From Anabaena minutissima FACHB-250 (GTDB lineage: Bacteria > Cyanobacteriota > Cyanobacteriia > Cyanobacteriales > Nostocaceae), in the NCBI RefSeq assembly GCF_014697125.1, contig NZ_JACJRG010000001.1, positions 62,001 to 126,000 of the forward strand: DNA of 64,000 nt, in the 5' to 3' direction. Positions 14,302-23,499 of the stretch are shown here, piece by piece. The notes beneath the pieces were generated by a model. The model had not been told where the DNA came from and did no database searches. It worked only from the letters and a program-made list of their open reading frames with translations. Position 1 is the first letter of the stretch, and each line of letters starts with the position of its first letter. The position numbers and the translations under genes were made by a program.

Positions 14302-16898
14302 AACTTCAAGATGATGAATCTCTAAGACAATACGTGCTAGCTACTATACCTTGGAATCAACCACCTCTGGATTTGCTCAATCCTGACCAAAAATCCCAAT
14401 TAGAACAACGTTTAGAAACCCGTCGCTATCGACTGGGCGAGAAAATTTGGTCAAGCGAATTAGGTGGCTACCAGTTTTTAATTATCGCTGGTAAAGTCCG
14501 CCTGCGGGAAGAAGATACAGGTACACCTTTAGTAGCCTTAGAGGTGGGGGATTGGTTCGGCGACTTACAAAAAATCCCAGGGGATTATAAAGCTGTAGCG
14601 GCTACGAAAGAGGTAGTTGTAGCTTGTTGGGATACAAAACTGTGGGCAGAAATATCTAACCCAGAAATAGAAGATTATTGGTTAGGTGTAGCCCAACCTG
14701 AGAATCCAGTCATTGCCACCAAAGTACAAGTATTCCAGCCCATTACACCAGAACCAACCCCAACTCCCACTCTTCAGCCGACAGCCCAGAATTATCCTTT
14801 TGTTACTAGTGGGAATACAGCAGCCGCTTGTTTAACAATGGCCGCCCAACAGTTAAATAATCCCGTGAAATTGGAATGGGTGCAACGTCAACTGCGGGGA
14901 CAGAATGCCAAACAAGTTGTCGAAGCCGGAGAAAAATTAGGGTTAGTGTTGCGGCGGGTGCAAGTTAGTTGGAGTGAGTTACGACAGTTGTCATTTCCGG
15001 CTTTACTCCAATGGGAATCACAGTCATGGGTAATAGCTTATGGTGTCAAAGGCGATCGCTTAATTATCGCTAATCCCCTCCATCCTGATAGTATTTGTGA
15101 GAGCCTGCCGCAATCAGTGGTTGAGCAAGTCTGGGATGGACGGTTGTGGCAAGTAGAACTGATATCCCAGCAAGAAACATTCAATCTGAGTTGGTTTACG
15201 CCGGCAGTTTGGAAATATCGGAAACTTTTAGGAGAAGTCTTACTAGCTTCTTTTACGTTGCAGTTATTGGGGTTGGGGACACCATTAATTACCCAGGTGG
15301 TGATTGATAAAGTCATGGTACAGGAGAGTTTACCTACTCTCGATGTCATGGCGATCGCACTGTTATTTATTGCTTTATTTGAGTCTATACTCGGAATCTT
15401 GAGGCTATTTATCTTTACTCACACAGCCAGACGCTTAGACTTAAGTTTATCAGGACAGTTATTTCGTCATCTCATGCGCTTGCCCTTGGCTTATTTTGAG
15501 TCTAGGCGCGTCGGGGATACTGTCGCCAGAGTGCAAGAATTAGAACAAATCCGCCAGTTTCTCACCGGTACAGCATTAACGGTAATTTTAGATAGCATCT
15601 TTGCTGTTGTCTATTTGGTGTTGATGTTCTACTACAACATCCCTCTCACCTTTGTAGCGTTAGCAGTCTTACCACTGTTTGCCACCTTGACGATAGTTGC
15701 AACACCGATTTTGCGTAACTGGTTAAACGAAACCTTTAACCGCAGTGCTGATAGTCAGTCATTTTTAGTAGAAACAATCACGGGTATCCATTCTGTCAAA
15801 GCTCATGCAGCCGAATCAGTAGCCCGCGATCGCTGGGAAGGCTTATTTGCTCGTTTCGTGCGTACTGGCTTTAAAGCTTCCACTACTTCTAACATTAGCA
15901 GTAATATTGGTGACTTCCTCACTAATTTTTCTTCCCTATTAATCCTCTGGTTTGGCGCGAAATTAGTTATTGATCAAAAGCTGACAGTTGGGCAACTTGT
16001 AGCCTTTCAAATGCTATCTGGTAGGGTGACAGGTCCACTGTTGCGGTTAGTGCAGTTGTGGCAAAATCTGCAACAAGTTTTACTCTCAGTAGACAGAATT
16101 GGGGATATTCTCAACGTCGCCCCAGAAGCAGAAATGGGGACAGGTTTAGTCTTACCACCCCTGAAAGGAGAAGTTAGCTTTGAACAGGTATTTTTCCGTT
16201 ATAAAGCTAACACTGAGCCTGTTTTGCGGGGCATTTCTTTTAATGTTGAACCAGGGCAATTTGTGGGTATTGTCGGACGCAGTGGTTCTGGTAAAAGTAC
16301 CCTGTCTAAACTCTTACAAAGACTCTATCAAATAGAATCAGGACGCATTCTGATTGATGGTTTTGATATTAAGAGTGCTGATTTATCTTCACTGCGGCAA
16401 CAAATTGGTGTAGTTCTCCAAGAAGACTTTTTATTTAATGGTTCTATCTTGGAAAACATTACCCTGGGCAATCCCAATATTACCGCCGAACAAGTTGTAG
16501 AAGCCGCAAGAATGGCAGTAGCCCATGACTTTATCAGTCAATTACCCTATGGTTATGAAAATAATGTTGGGGAACGGGGTACAGCCTTATCTGGAGGACA
16601 AAGACAACGCATTGCTTTGGCGAGATTGTTTCTCTCGGAAGCACCGATTTTAGTATTAGATGAAGCTACCAGTGCTTTAGATAGTGAAACTGAGCAACAG
16701 GTACTACAAAATCTGCAAAAGATATCCGCTAACCGGACTGTATTTTTGATTGCTCACCGCTTTGCACCTCTCAAACGAGCTGATCAAATTTTAGTGTTAG
16801 AGCGAGGGGTAATTGCTGAACGTGGTACTCATCCAGAATTATTGCAGCAAAAGGGTTTGTATTGGTCACTTTATCAGCGTCAGCAAGCGAATGTGTAG
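14250..16898 (+). CDS. Peptide/protein ABC exporter with cNMP-binding and degenerate C39-like domains
   Basis: The 882-residue protein has, in order: a cyclic-nucleotide-binding-like domain (about 40-145), a C39 peptidase-like domain (about 180-300), six membrane helices (about 320-610) and an ABC ATPase with Walker A GRSGSGKS, signature LSGGQRQR, Walker B ILVLDEATSALD and H-loop IAHR. In the C39 domain the catalytic Cys is replaced by Thr190, the His by Ser259 and the Asp by Asn275, so it should bind but not cut its substrate, like the C39-like domain of HlyB. It would export a peptide or protein through the inner membrane. It overlaps the parvulin gene by 52 bp. HetC is a distant relative with a similar layout. 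Confidence 0.9.
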   Translation: MASGENSKADSQITDELKLQDDESLRQYVLATIPWNQPPLDLLNPDQKSQLEQRLETRRYRLGEKIWSSELGGYQFLIIAGKVRLREEDTGTPLVALEVGDWFGDLQKIPGDYKAVAATKEVVVACWDTKLWAEISNPEIEDYWLGVAQPENPVIATKVQVFQPITPEPTPTPTLQPTAQNYPFVTSGNTAAACLTMAAQQLNNPVKLEWVQRQLRGQNAKQVVEAGEKLGLVLRRVQVSWSELRQLSFPALLQWESQSWVIAYGVKGDRLIIANPLHPDSICESLPQSVVEQVWDGRLWQVELISQQETFNLSWFTPAVWKYRKLLGEVLLASFTLQLLGLGTPLITQVVIDKVMVQESLPTLDVMAIALLFIALFESILGILRLFIFTHTARRLDLSLSGQLFRHLMRLPLAYFESRRVGDTVARVQELEQIRQFLTGTALTVILDSIFAVVYLVLMFYYNIPLTFVALAVLPLFATLTIVATPILRNWLNETFNRSADSQSFLVETITGIHSVKAHAAESVARDRWEGLFARFVRTGFKASTTSNISSNIGDFLTNFSSLLILWFGAKLVIDQKLTVGQLVAFQMLSGRVTGPLLRLVQLWQNLQQVLLSVDRIGDILNVAPEAEMGTGLVLPPLKGEVSFEQVFFRYKANTEPVLRGISFNVEPGQFVGIVGRSGSGKSTLSKLLQRLYQIESGRILIDGFDIKSADLSSLRQQIGVVLQEDFLFNGSILENITLGNPNITAEQVVEAARMAVAHDFISQLPYGYENNVGERGTALSGGQRQRIALARLFLSEAPILVLDEATSALDSETEQQVLQNLQKISANRTVFLIAHRFAPLKRADQILVLERGVIAERGTHPELLQQKGLYWSLYQRQQANV

Positions 16899-16943
16899 CA
16901 GAGGGGTGTACAAACATCTGGAGTGCTAGGTGCAAAATGTAGC

Positions 16944-17109
16944 TTGATCCCCCTAAATCCCCCTTAAAAAAGGGGGACTTTGATTCTAGTTCCCCCCTTT
17001 TTTAAGGGGGGTTAGGGGGGATCAAAACGATACGGGATAAGGTGATCAGACTTCTGTGTACACCGTAGCCTTCAAAAGGGGGACTTTGATTCTAGTTTCC
17101 CCCTTTTTT
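16944..17109. repeat. Large inverted repeat with C/G and A-rich arms
   Basis: TTGATCCCCCTAAATCC and neighbouring bases from 16944 pair with the sequence ending GGGGGGATCAA at 17025, enclosing the smaller palindrome TTAAAAAAGGGGG/CCCCCCTTTTTTAA. A third partial copy lies at about 17073-17109. It separates the exporter gene from a convergent small gene and can act as a terminator. Confidence 0.8.
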
Positions 17110-17168
17110 TAGTACAGCGTAACCCAATCTACTGGACTGCTAAATAAGTTGTAAAAATTTGCGGGGGT

Positions 17169-17438
17169 CTAAATTATTTTCTTTTTCGGTTGGTTTGGTT
17201 TACCATCACTCTCTGGGGCTAAAGTTTTGACTAACCCAGTCATCGCCATAATCACAGTCGCAACTCCCCCCATCAACAAAGAAGTCAAAATTGCGGCTGC
17301 GAGGATGATTTCCGTAGGGCTGTAACCGTCGCGCATCCAAGCAGATGGTTGCTCAATTGTTGGGGAAGATGTGGTAATTAACTGTGAGGTTTGGGTAGAT
17401 GGCTGAGAGTTGGTAGAAGTTTTCAGGGAATTATTCAT
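17169..17438 (-). CDS. Small membrane protein of unknown function, 89 residues
   Basis: I place the start at the ATG at 17438, eight bases after GAGG on the reverse strand; a longer frame to 17522 lacks a ribosome site. The product begins MNNSLKTSTNSQPSTQTSQL, has a Ser/Thr-rich N-terminal part, one membrane helix (about residues 44-68, PTEIILAAAILTSLLMGGVA) and a basic C-terminus ending QPKKKII. It resembles no family I can name. The positive C-terminus suggests that the tail is cytoplasmic. It stands alone, convergent to the ABC exporter and divergent from the STAND gene. Confidence 0.65.
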   Translation of the reverse strand: MNNSLKTSTNSQPSTQTSQLITTSSPTIEQPSAWMRDGYSPTEIILAAAILTSLLMGGVATVIMAMTGLVKTLAPESDGKPNQPKKKII

Positions 17439-17565
17439 GGCGTGAACCTCGGTAACTGTTTTAATAGTATTTCTGCCCTTAAAGCCGGAGATTCCTGAGA
17501 AATAGAGATGAAGTAGAAGCAAGGTGTAAGATAAGTAGAATCAAGCAAAAATTTTCAGGCTGTGT

Positions 17566-19958
17566 ATGCAATGGGATGAGTTTTTAAGACAAGAAGCTGC
17601 AACTCATGAGTTATCCCCAGAGCAAACAGCAGCCTTTTTAGTTCGGTTAAAAGTTGAAAACTCAGATAAAGGTGAAGCAAAAGTAGCAAGCGATATTAAT
17701 ATCGGTGCGGCTGCTTTCAAAAAGCGCATGACTGAGGTGTATGACAAGTTCGCTCAGAGTTGTGTTGAGTTAGCCACCTCTAAACGCGGAAAGCTAGAAA
17801 TATTAAAGGCTTACCTGACAAAAAATCTAACGGTGTTCCTAATACTCGACCAATAAAAGAAATTCATCATAATATTCCCCTAGCTTTACCTGGGGAAAAG
17901 TTTGTCGGACGGGAAACGGAATTGCAAAACCTCCAACGGCTATTACGGGACAATCAACAGGTAGCAATTGCGGCTATTGCGGGGATGGGTGGAGTCGGCA
18001 AAACAGAACTCGCTGTGCAGTACGCCAATTCTCACCGCGTTACTTATCAAGGTGGGATTTGTTGGTTGTCTGCATTGCAGGATGTGGGGGTGCAACTGGT
18101 GCAGTTCGCTGTTAATAAACTGCAATTAAAGCCGCCAGAAGATTTAGATTTAGTTGGGAGAGTGCAGTATTGTCTGACAAATTGGCATGAGGGTGAGGTT
18201 TTATTGGTAATTGATAACGTCACTAACTATAGAGAAGAAGTTAGGTGTTATTTAGAGTCTGTTCCTTCCCGGTTTAAGCAGTTAATTACCACACGGGAAA
18301 AATTACAGCCGCCGATAGTGCGATTAGATTTAGATGTGCTGACACCACTAGCGGCGATGCAGTTATTAAAATCCATAGTTGGTAGGGAACGACTGCGATG
18401 TGAGGCTTTAGTTGCGAGAAGACTTTGTAAGTGGCTGGGATATTTGCCCTTGGGTTTAGAATTAGTCGGGCGTTATTTGTTAGGTGATGAGGAATTATCC
18501 CTAAAGGATATGCTGCAAGATTTGGAAAATGAGCATTTGCAGCATGAGGCTTTAGAGGAAGTTCCCCAAGAAATGGCTGTGAAATTGGGTGTCGCTGCTG
18601 CTTTTGAGTTGAGTTGGCGACGGTTGCGAGAAAATGCCCAACATTTAGGCTGTGTTTTGAGTTTATTTGCTTTAGCTCCGATTCCTTGGGAGTTGGTGGA
18701 GGGTATAACAAGAAATAATGAGGCTCAAAATAGGAAAAAAGCCAGACGTGAGTTGTTGCAGTTACATCTACTCCAGCACAAAGATGAGGGAATTTATCAA
18801 CTGCATCCCCTGTTGCGGGAGTTTTTCCAATCTAAGCTTACAGGTTTAGAACAGGCAGAGGAATTTAAGCATTCAGTTTGTAGAGTCATGATAGCAGTTG
18901 CTAAAAATATTCCTGAAACTCCCACACTTGAGCAAATTAAGAATTTTGCCCCAGCAATACCTCACTTAGCTCAAGTAGCAAACAATTTCCTTCAGTATAT
19001 TAGTGATGATGATTTAATTTGGGCATTCGTTGGCAACGCTTTTTTTTATGATGGTCAAGGACTATATGACAAAGCAAGACCTTGGTATGAGCAGTGTTTA
19101 GAAATCACTGAAAAACGCCTGGGTGAAGAACATCCAAATGTCGCCACCAGCCTCAACAACCTAGCTCTACTCTACGACTCCCAAGGGAAATACAGTGAAG
19201 CCGAACCCTTGTACATCCAAGCTTTGGCACTCCGGTGCAAACTCCTGGGTGAAGAACATCTAGATGTCGCCCAAAGCCTCAACAACCTAGCAGAACTCTA
19301 CCGTTCCCAAGGAAAATACAGCGAAGCCGAACCCTTGTACATCCAAAGTTTGGAACTCTGGCGCAAACTCCTGGGTGAAGAACATCCATCTGTCGCCACC
19401 AGCCTCAACAACCTAGCAGAACTCTACCGTTCCCAAGGGAAATACAGCGAAGCCGAACCCTTGTACATCCAAAGTTTGGAACTCTGGCGCAAACTCCTGG
19501 GTGAAGAACATCCATTTGTCGCCACCAGCCTCAACAACCTAGCAGAACTCTACCGTTCCCAAGGAAAATACAGCGAAGCCGAACCCTTGTACATCCAAGC
19601 TTTGGCACTGTCGCGCCAACTCCTGGGTGAAGAACATCCATTTGTCGCCACCAGCCTCAACAACCTAGCAGAACTCTACCGTTCCCAAGGGAAATACAGC
19701 GAAGCCGAACCCTTGTACATCCAAGCTTTGGCACTGTCGCGCCAACTCCTGGGTGAAGAACATCCATTTGTCGCCACTAGCCTCAACAACCTAGCTCTAC
19801 TCTACCGTTTCCAAGGGAAATACAGCGAAGCCGAACCCTTGTACATCCAAGCTTTAGATATTTTTGAGCAACAGTTAGGGGTAGATCATCCTCATACGGT
19901 TATCGTGCGTAACAATTTAGCATCTTTGCGTCAGCGTTTAAACTCACAGCCAGAATAA
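17566..19958 (+). pseudogene. STAND NTPase (N-terminal effector-adaptor domain, NB-ARC, TPR) broken by a frameshift
   Basis: Two frames together make one protein of about 797 residues. The first (17566-17856) gives the cyanobacterial N-terminal helical domain opening MQWDEFLRQEAATHELSPEQ. The second, open from at least 17826, gives FVGRETELQNLQRLL, the P-loop GMGGVGKTE, the QLITTREKL and LPLGLELVGRYL motifs of NB-ARC, and six 42-residue tetratricopeptide repeats. The switch lies at an A6 run (17820-17825): one more A restores a single frame through LTKKSNGVPNTR. The second frame has no plausible start of its own before a TTG at 17922. Such proteins are sensors in signalling or phage defence. 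It may be a mutation, phase-variable, recoded, or a sequence error. Confidence 0.85.
19119..19874 (+). repeat. Six 126-bp tandem repeats coding for TPR units
   Basis: Units start at 19119, 19245, 19371, 19497, 19623 and 19749. Each encodes 42 residues of the form LGEEHPxVATSLNNLAxLYR plus SQGKYSEAEPLYIQ. Adjacent units are nearly identical at DNA level, with differences mainly in four or five codons, which points to recent expansion or gene conversion. Confidence 0.95.
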
Positions 19959-20013
19959 TCAGGTTCATTCTTCAATACACCATGCTGGCGGCGATGCTTT
20001 TCTACATTCAAAC

Positions 20014-20181
20014 ACGAACTTTCGTGTTCTCATCTCGAACTTTCGTGTTCTGAACTCGAAGTTTCCTGTTTCAAGTGAGAATGTTCGTGTTCTGAACTCG
20101 AAGTTTTATGTTCTAAATTCAAAGTTTCGTGTTTCAAACGAGAATGTTCTTGTTTTGAGGTGAAATGATGGTGTTGTGAAG
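20014..20181. repeat. 21-bp tandem array A (about eight units)
   Basis: Imperfect 21-bp units such as TCGAACTTTCGTGTTCTGAAC start at 20014, 20035, 20056, 20077, 20098, 20119 and 20140, with a diverged eighth unit to 20181. A stray unit lies at about 20221-20239. Units alternate in their first bases (TCGAA or GAGAA). There are no spacers between units, so it is not a CRISPR. Confidence 0.85.
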
Positions 20182-20321
20182 GCGATGCCTACGGCTGGCT
20201 ACGCTTACGCTCTACCTTTTGACTCGAAGTTTCCTGTTCATTTTTAGATGATAACAAAAATCAGCGATCGTGCTAAGTTTGTCAATCAAATTCTGAATTA
20301 TTCTTAACTGCTTGCAGTTGA

Positions 20322-20513
20322 CTAAAAAAGGCGGAATGATGGTGTTGTGAAGGCGTAGGCGCAGCCAGTCGGAGATATCGCTGCCGTTGGGAGAACTATA
20401 TTTGCTATAAAACATTGCTCCCCGCTTTCGATAATTTCAGTAGCTTTTTGCCATTGCTTTTTATCATCTTTGGTCAAATGGCGCACCAAGATATTAGTAT
20501 CAACTCCAATCAC
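20322..20513 (-). pseudogene. Truncated VapC-type PIN-domain toxin
   Basis: Reading from the GTG at 20513, the first 40 residues (MIGVDTNILVRHLTKDDKKQ onward) match the start of a PIN-domain ribonuclease: DTNILVR carries the first catalytic Asp. After IANIVL the homology ends and the frame runs through repeat-like DNA to a stop. A complete VapC has about 130 residues with three more acidic residues, so this cannot be an active toxin. The junction lies beside a sequence (GGTGTTGTGAAGGCG) that also occurs at the end of the 21-bp array, suggesting a deletion by recombination there. Its start overlaps the antitoxin remnant by 14 bp, the usual arrangement. Confidence 0.8.
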
Positions 20514-20757
20514 TTGAACCCTTTTGAATCGCTGTTTCCATTTCTTTTAAAGTTGCACTCTTCATCCCCGGACGATATAAAATACCCGATAAACTTTGAA
20601 CAGGGATATTAAGGGGTATCAATTTGACTGTCCCATTTTCATCAATCACAAAATCAACTTTACTACCTGCATCAAGATTCAGATAATCTCTAATTTCTTT
20701 AGGAATAGTTACTTGTCCTGTAGTGGTGATGGTGGTGGTGCGCTTACTACTTTTTAT
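20500..20757 (-). pseudogene. AbrB/MazE-type antitoxin that lacks a start codon
   Basis: The 86-codon reverse frame ends at 20500 and reads SSKRTTTITTTGQVTIPKEI, then RDYLNLDAGSKVDFVIDENG and a C-terminal part RPGMKSATLKEMETAIQKG. This is a full SpoVT/AbrB-fold DNA-binding domain with the toxin-neutralising tail. Where the start would be, the codon is ATA at 20755-20757, followed by AAA AGT; an in-frame stop lies three codons further upstream. One base change from ATG explains this. Either the gene is dead or it uses a rare AUA start. With its toxin truncated there would be no penalty for losing it. Confidence 0.75.
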
Positions 20758-20998
20758 ACAAAGTTAAGTCAGCATTAAGATTTTTTTCAAGATTACCCAT
20801 CTGAGAATATTTAATATTTTGATATAGGAAAATAAATATAAGCATTAACAAATATCTTTTTGTAAAATTTTATTTTAATTTTAGCTAGGAAATATCTTGA
20901 TATCCGGTATTTTCTAGCTGGATTAATTTATTAGCGATGGCATTTGTCTAATTGCTGGACTTTCACAGTTGAATTTAATAAAAATCGGAGTTTTTCAT

Positions 20999-21142
20999 AT
21001 GGCTGTTCCGAATAACCTAGTTACTAATTTATGGCATAAAATCAGCCAAGATTCAGTTAGTTGGGGTTCTTTGGCTCTTTGGATTAGTAGTTTAATTATA
21101 CTTTTCCTAATTTTGACAAGATTTTTTCTGCCTGCATCATAA
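20999..21142 (+). CDS. 47-residue single-span membrane protein
   Basis: An ATG at 20999 preceded by CGGAG at a spacing of eight bases opens a 47-codon frame: MAVPNNLVTNLWHKISQDSV, then a membrane helix (about residues 22-44, with ALWISSLIILFLILTRFF) and a short tail LPAS. The good ribosome site and the clean hydrophobic helix argue for a real gene. I cannot assign it to a family; it is the size of accessory subunits of photosystems, oxidases or transporters. It lies between the toxin-antitoxin remnant and the 3' end of the broken hemN, with about 230 bp of AT-rich DNA upstream. Confidence 0.6.
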   Translation: MAVPNNLVTNLWHKISQDSVSWGSLALWISSLIILFLILTRFFLPAS

Positions 21143-21172
21143 ATAATATTTTTAAGTTCCTCTGCCCAATTT

Positions 21173-21773
21173 TTAAATTGCTTGAGAGAAACCAGCATTT
21201 GACTGTTCTTGTAGATAAGCATCAAATACAGCCGCGATGTTGCGGATGGTACTTTTAAAAGTATCTAGGGTTTGATCAGGCAACCCATAAATTAAATTAA
21301 CGTTAACACTAGTAAATCCAGCCTCTCGTACCCAATCCATTACCTGAAATAGCATATCTTCCGGCTGAATCCGGTTAACAGCCTGCTGTACCTGAAAATT
21401 AAAGTCTTGAATCCCAAAACTGATGCGATTAAAACGCAAATCTTTCAAAGCAAAGAGGTAATCTCTGTCCAAGAACCGGGGATTGACTTCAATAGAAATT
21501 GCCTCATCATCATCAAAATCAAAACAATGATTCAAGGTGTACCAGAGAGTCTCAACTTGACGCAGAGATAAATAGTTAGGAGTACCACCACCCCAATGCA
21601 ATTGTTGAACGGGGCGTTGGTGATCAATTAAAGATGCTACCTGCTGAATATCACGACTCGTAATTCAGATAAGGTTCAGCAAGTTTTTTATTTGGGGTAA
21701 TGATGGTATTGCAACCACAAAAATAACAGGCACTTTCACAAAAGGGAATATGACAATATAGCGATAGTGACAT
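21173..21773 (-). pseudogene. hemN: Broken HemN-type radical SAM gene (oxygen-independent coproporphyrinogen III oxidase-like)
   Basis: The first 40 codons (21773-21651) encode [20 protein letters not shown], which holds the CxxxCxxC iron-sulfur motif, and end at a TGA. The next frame (to 21173) continues [38 protein letters not shown] and VNVNLIYGLPDQTL, all HemN features. So one frameshift lies near 21653-21665. The reading then ends after only about 195 residues, where HemN has about 460, so the C-terminal half is missing too. HemN makes protoporphyrinogen IX without oxygen; a working copy would have to be elsewhere in the genome. Confidence 0.85.
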
Positions 21774-21790
21774 TTTTTTGTCATTCCCGG

Positions 21791-21995
21791 CAGCGATGGG
21801 CTACGCCCCGCCATAAGCGATCGCTGCTTTAAAATCAGTTCAATTGATGGCGCGTGATGAAGCCCGCCATGCCGAATTCCTCAACAAAGCAAATTTTTGA
21901 GGCGATCGCCTACGGTAGGCAGAACGCCATCTCTACGAGACAACGCCTACCCACAGCTTTGGCGATGGGCTACGCCCCACCGTAGGTGATCGCAG
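21791..21995. repeat. HIP1-centred palindromic repeats
   Basis: Units with GGCGATGGGCTACGCCCCGC and GGCGATCGCCTACGG occur at 21791-21826 and 21900-21995 in both orientations. Related copies are at about 33905-33970. They fill the space between the broken hemN and the NTRC gene. Confidence 0.75.
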
Positions 21996-22043
21996 TATGC
22001 TATGCTATATTAAACGTAGTCGTTATGAGTTCAGATAATTATT

Positions 22044-23414
22044 ATGACTAATCAGACTGTAGAGAACTTAGTAATTATCGGTTCTGGGCCAGCAGGTTAC
22101 ACTGCGGCTATTTATGCTGGACGAGCTAATTTAAAACCTGTGGTATTTGAAGGTTTCCAAGTTGGGGGTTTACCTGGTGGTCAACTGATGACGACAACGG
22201 AAGTCGAGAATTTTCCAGGATTTCCCCAAGGGATAACAGGGCCGGAACTCATGGATAGAATGAAGGCGCAGGCGGAGCGTTGGGGGGCTGAATTATATAC
22301 TGAGGATGTGATTTCAGTTGATTTGAGTCAGCGTCCTTTTATTATCCGTTCTGAAGAAAGGGAAGTCCAGGCGCACACTATAATTATTGCCACTGGTGCG
22401 ACAGCTAAACGTTTGGGGTTACCCAGTGAACATCAATTCTGGAGTCGGGGAATTTCTGCTTGTGCAATTTGCGATGGTGCAACACCGATTTTCCACGGTG
22501 CAGAATTAGCGGTGGTTGGTGCTGGTGACTCGGCGGCGGAGGAGTCTATTTATTTAACTAAGTACGGCTCGAAAGTGAATTTGTTAGTACGGTCTGATAA
22601 GATGCGGGCTTCTAAAGCCATGCAAGACCGAGTTTTGAGTAATCCTAAAATCCAAGTGCATTGGAACACTGAGGCTGTAGATATATTTGGTAGCAGTCAC
22701 ATGGAAGGGATAACAGTTCACAATCATAAAACTGGCGAAGAAACCAAACTGCCAGCGAAGGGTTTATTCTACGCCATTGGTCACACGCCTAATACTGCTT
22801 TATTTCAGGGGCAATTGGAACTAGACGAGGTGGGTTACATTATCACTAAACATGGTTCACCAGAAACCAGTGTAGAGGGTGTATTTGCTGCTGGTGACGT
22901 ACAAGACCATGAATATCGCCAAGCAATTACGGCGGCTGGTAGTGGCTGTGCGGCGGCGTTGTTGGCGGAACGTTGGTTGTCTGCGAATGCTTTGATTCAC
23001 GAGTTTCATCAACAGCCGACTATTAATAATGAGTTAGAAACTCAACCAGTACAGCAGAAGACGGAAGCGGAACAAGCGGCGGAATTTGATTTAGCTGCAA
23101 CTCGTCATGAGGGTGGTTATGCTCTAAGGAAATTATTCCACGAAAGCGATCGCCTACTCGTTGTCAAATACATCGCCCCTGGTTGTGGCCCTTGTCACAC
23201 CCTCAAGCCAATTTTAAATAAAGTAGTGGATGAATTTGCAAGTAAAATCCACTTTGTAGAAATTGACATTGACAAAGACCGCGACATTGCCGAGAATGCT
23301 GGCGTCACAGGAACACCGACAATTCAAGTTTTCAAGAATAAAGAACTCTTGAAAGAAATCAAAGGTGTCAAACAAAAAAGCGAGTATCGCCAATTGATTG
23401 ACACTAATCTGTAG
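22044..23414 (+). CDS. ntrc: NADPH-thioredoxin reductase with fused thioredoxin domain (NTRC)
   Basis: The 456-residue protein joins a thioredoxin reductase (residues 1-310) to a thioredoxin domain (about 345-456). Visible are the FAD site [15 protein letters not shown], the redox-active CAIC in [11 protein letters not shown], the NADPH site [12 protein letters not shown], the second FAD motif [10 protein letters not shown] and the thioredoxin active site CGPC. NTRC uses NADPH to reduce 2-Cys peroxiredoxin and regulate chloroplast or cyanobacterial metabolism, including in the dark. All key cysteines are present. It stands alone, with HIP1 repeats upstream and a heptamer array downstream. Confidence 0.96.
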   Translation: MTNQTVENLVIIGSGPAGYTAAIYAGRANLKPVVFEGFQVGGLPGGQLMTTTEVENFPGFPQGITGPELMDRMKAQAERWGAELYTEDVISVDLSQRPFIIRSEEREVQAHTIIIATGATAKRLGLPSEHQFWSRGISACAICDGATPIFHGAELAVVGAGDSAAEESIYLTKYGSKVNLLVRSDKMRASKAMQDRVLSNPKIQVHWNTEAVDIFGSSHMEGITVHNHKTGEETKLPAKGLFYAIGHTPNTALFQGQLELDEVGYIITKHGSPETSVEGVFAAGDVQDHEYRQAITAAGSGCAAALLAERWLSANALIHEFHQQPTINNELETQPVQQKTEAEQAAEFDLAATRHEGGYALRKLFHESDRLLVVKYIAPGCGPCHTLKPILNKVVDEFASKIHFVEIDIDKDRDIAENAGVTGTPTIQVFKNKELLKEIKGVKQKSEYRQLIDTNL

Positions 23415-23466
23415 GAAATTCGGCATAGGGGACTAGGAAACATTCTCCCTTGTCTTCCTAATCCCC

Positions 23467-23499
23467 TGTCACCTGTTACCTGTCACCTGTCACCTGTCC
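23467..23499. repeat. Heptanucleotide array TGTCACC
   Basis: Four tandem TGTCACC-type units followed by a partial one. The array overlaps the last eight codons of the reverse gene that ends at 23476 and so encodes its C-terminus. Confidence 0.85.

Noticed and set aside
20014..20181. Possible CRISPR array
   Set aside because: Units are contiguous at 21 bp with no unique spacers, and no cas genes are in the window.
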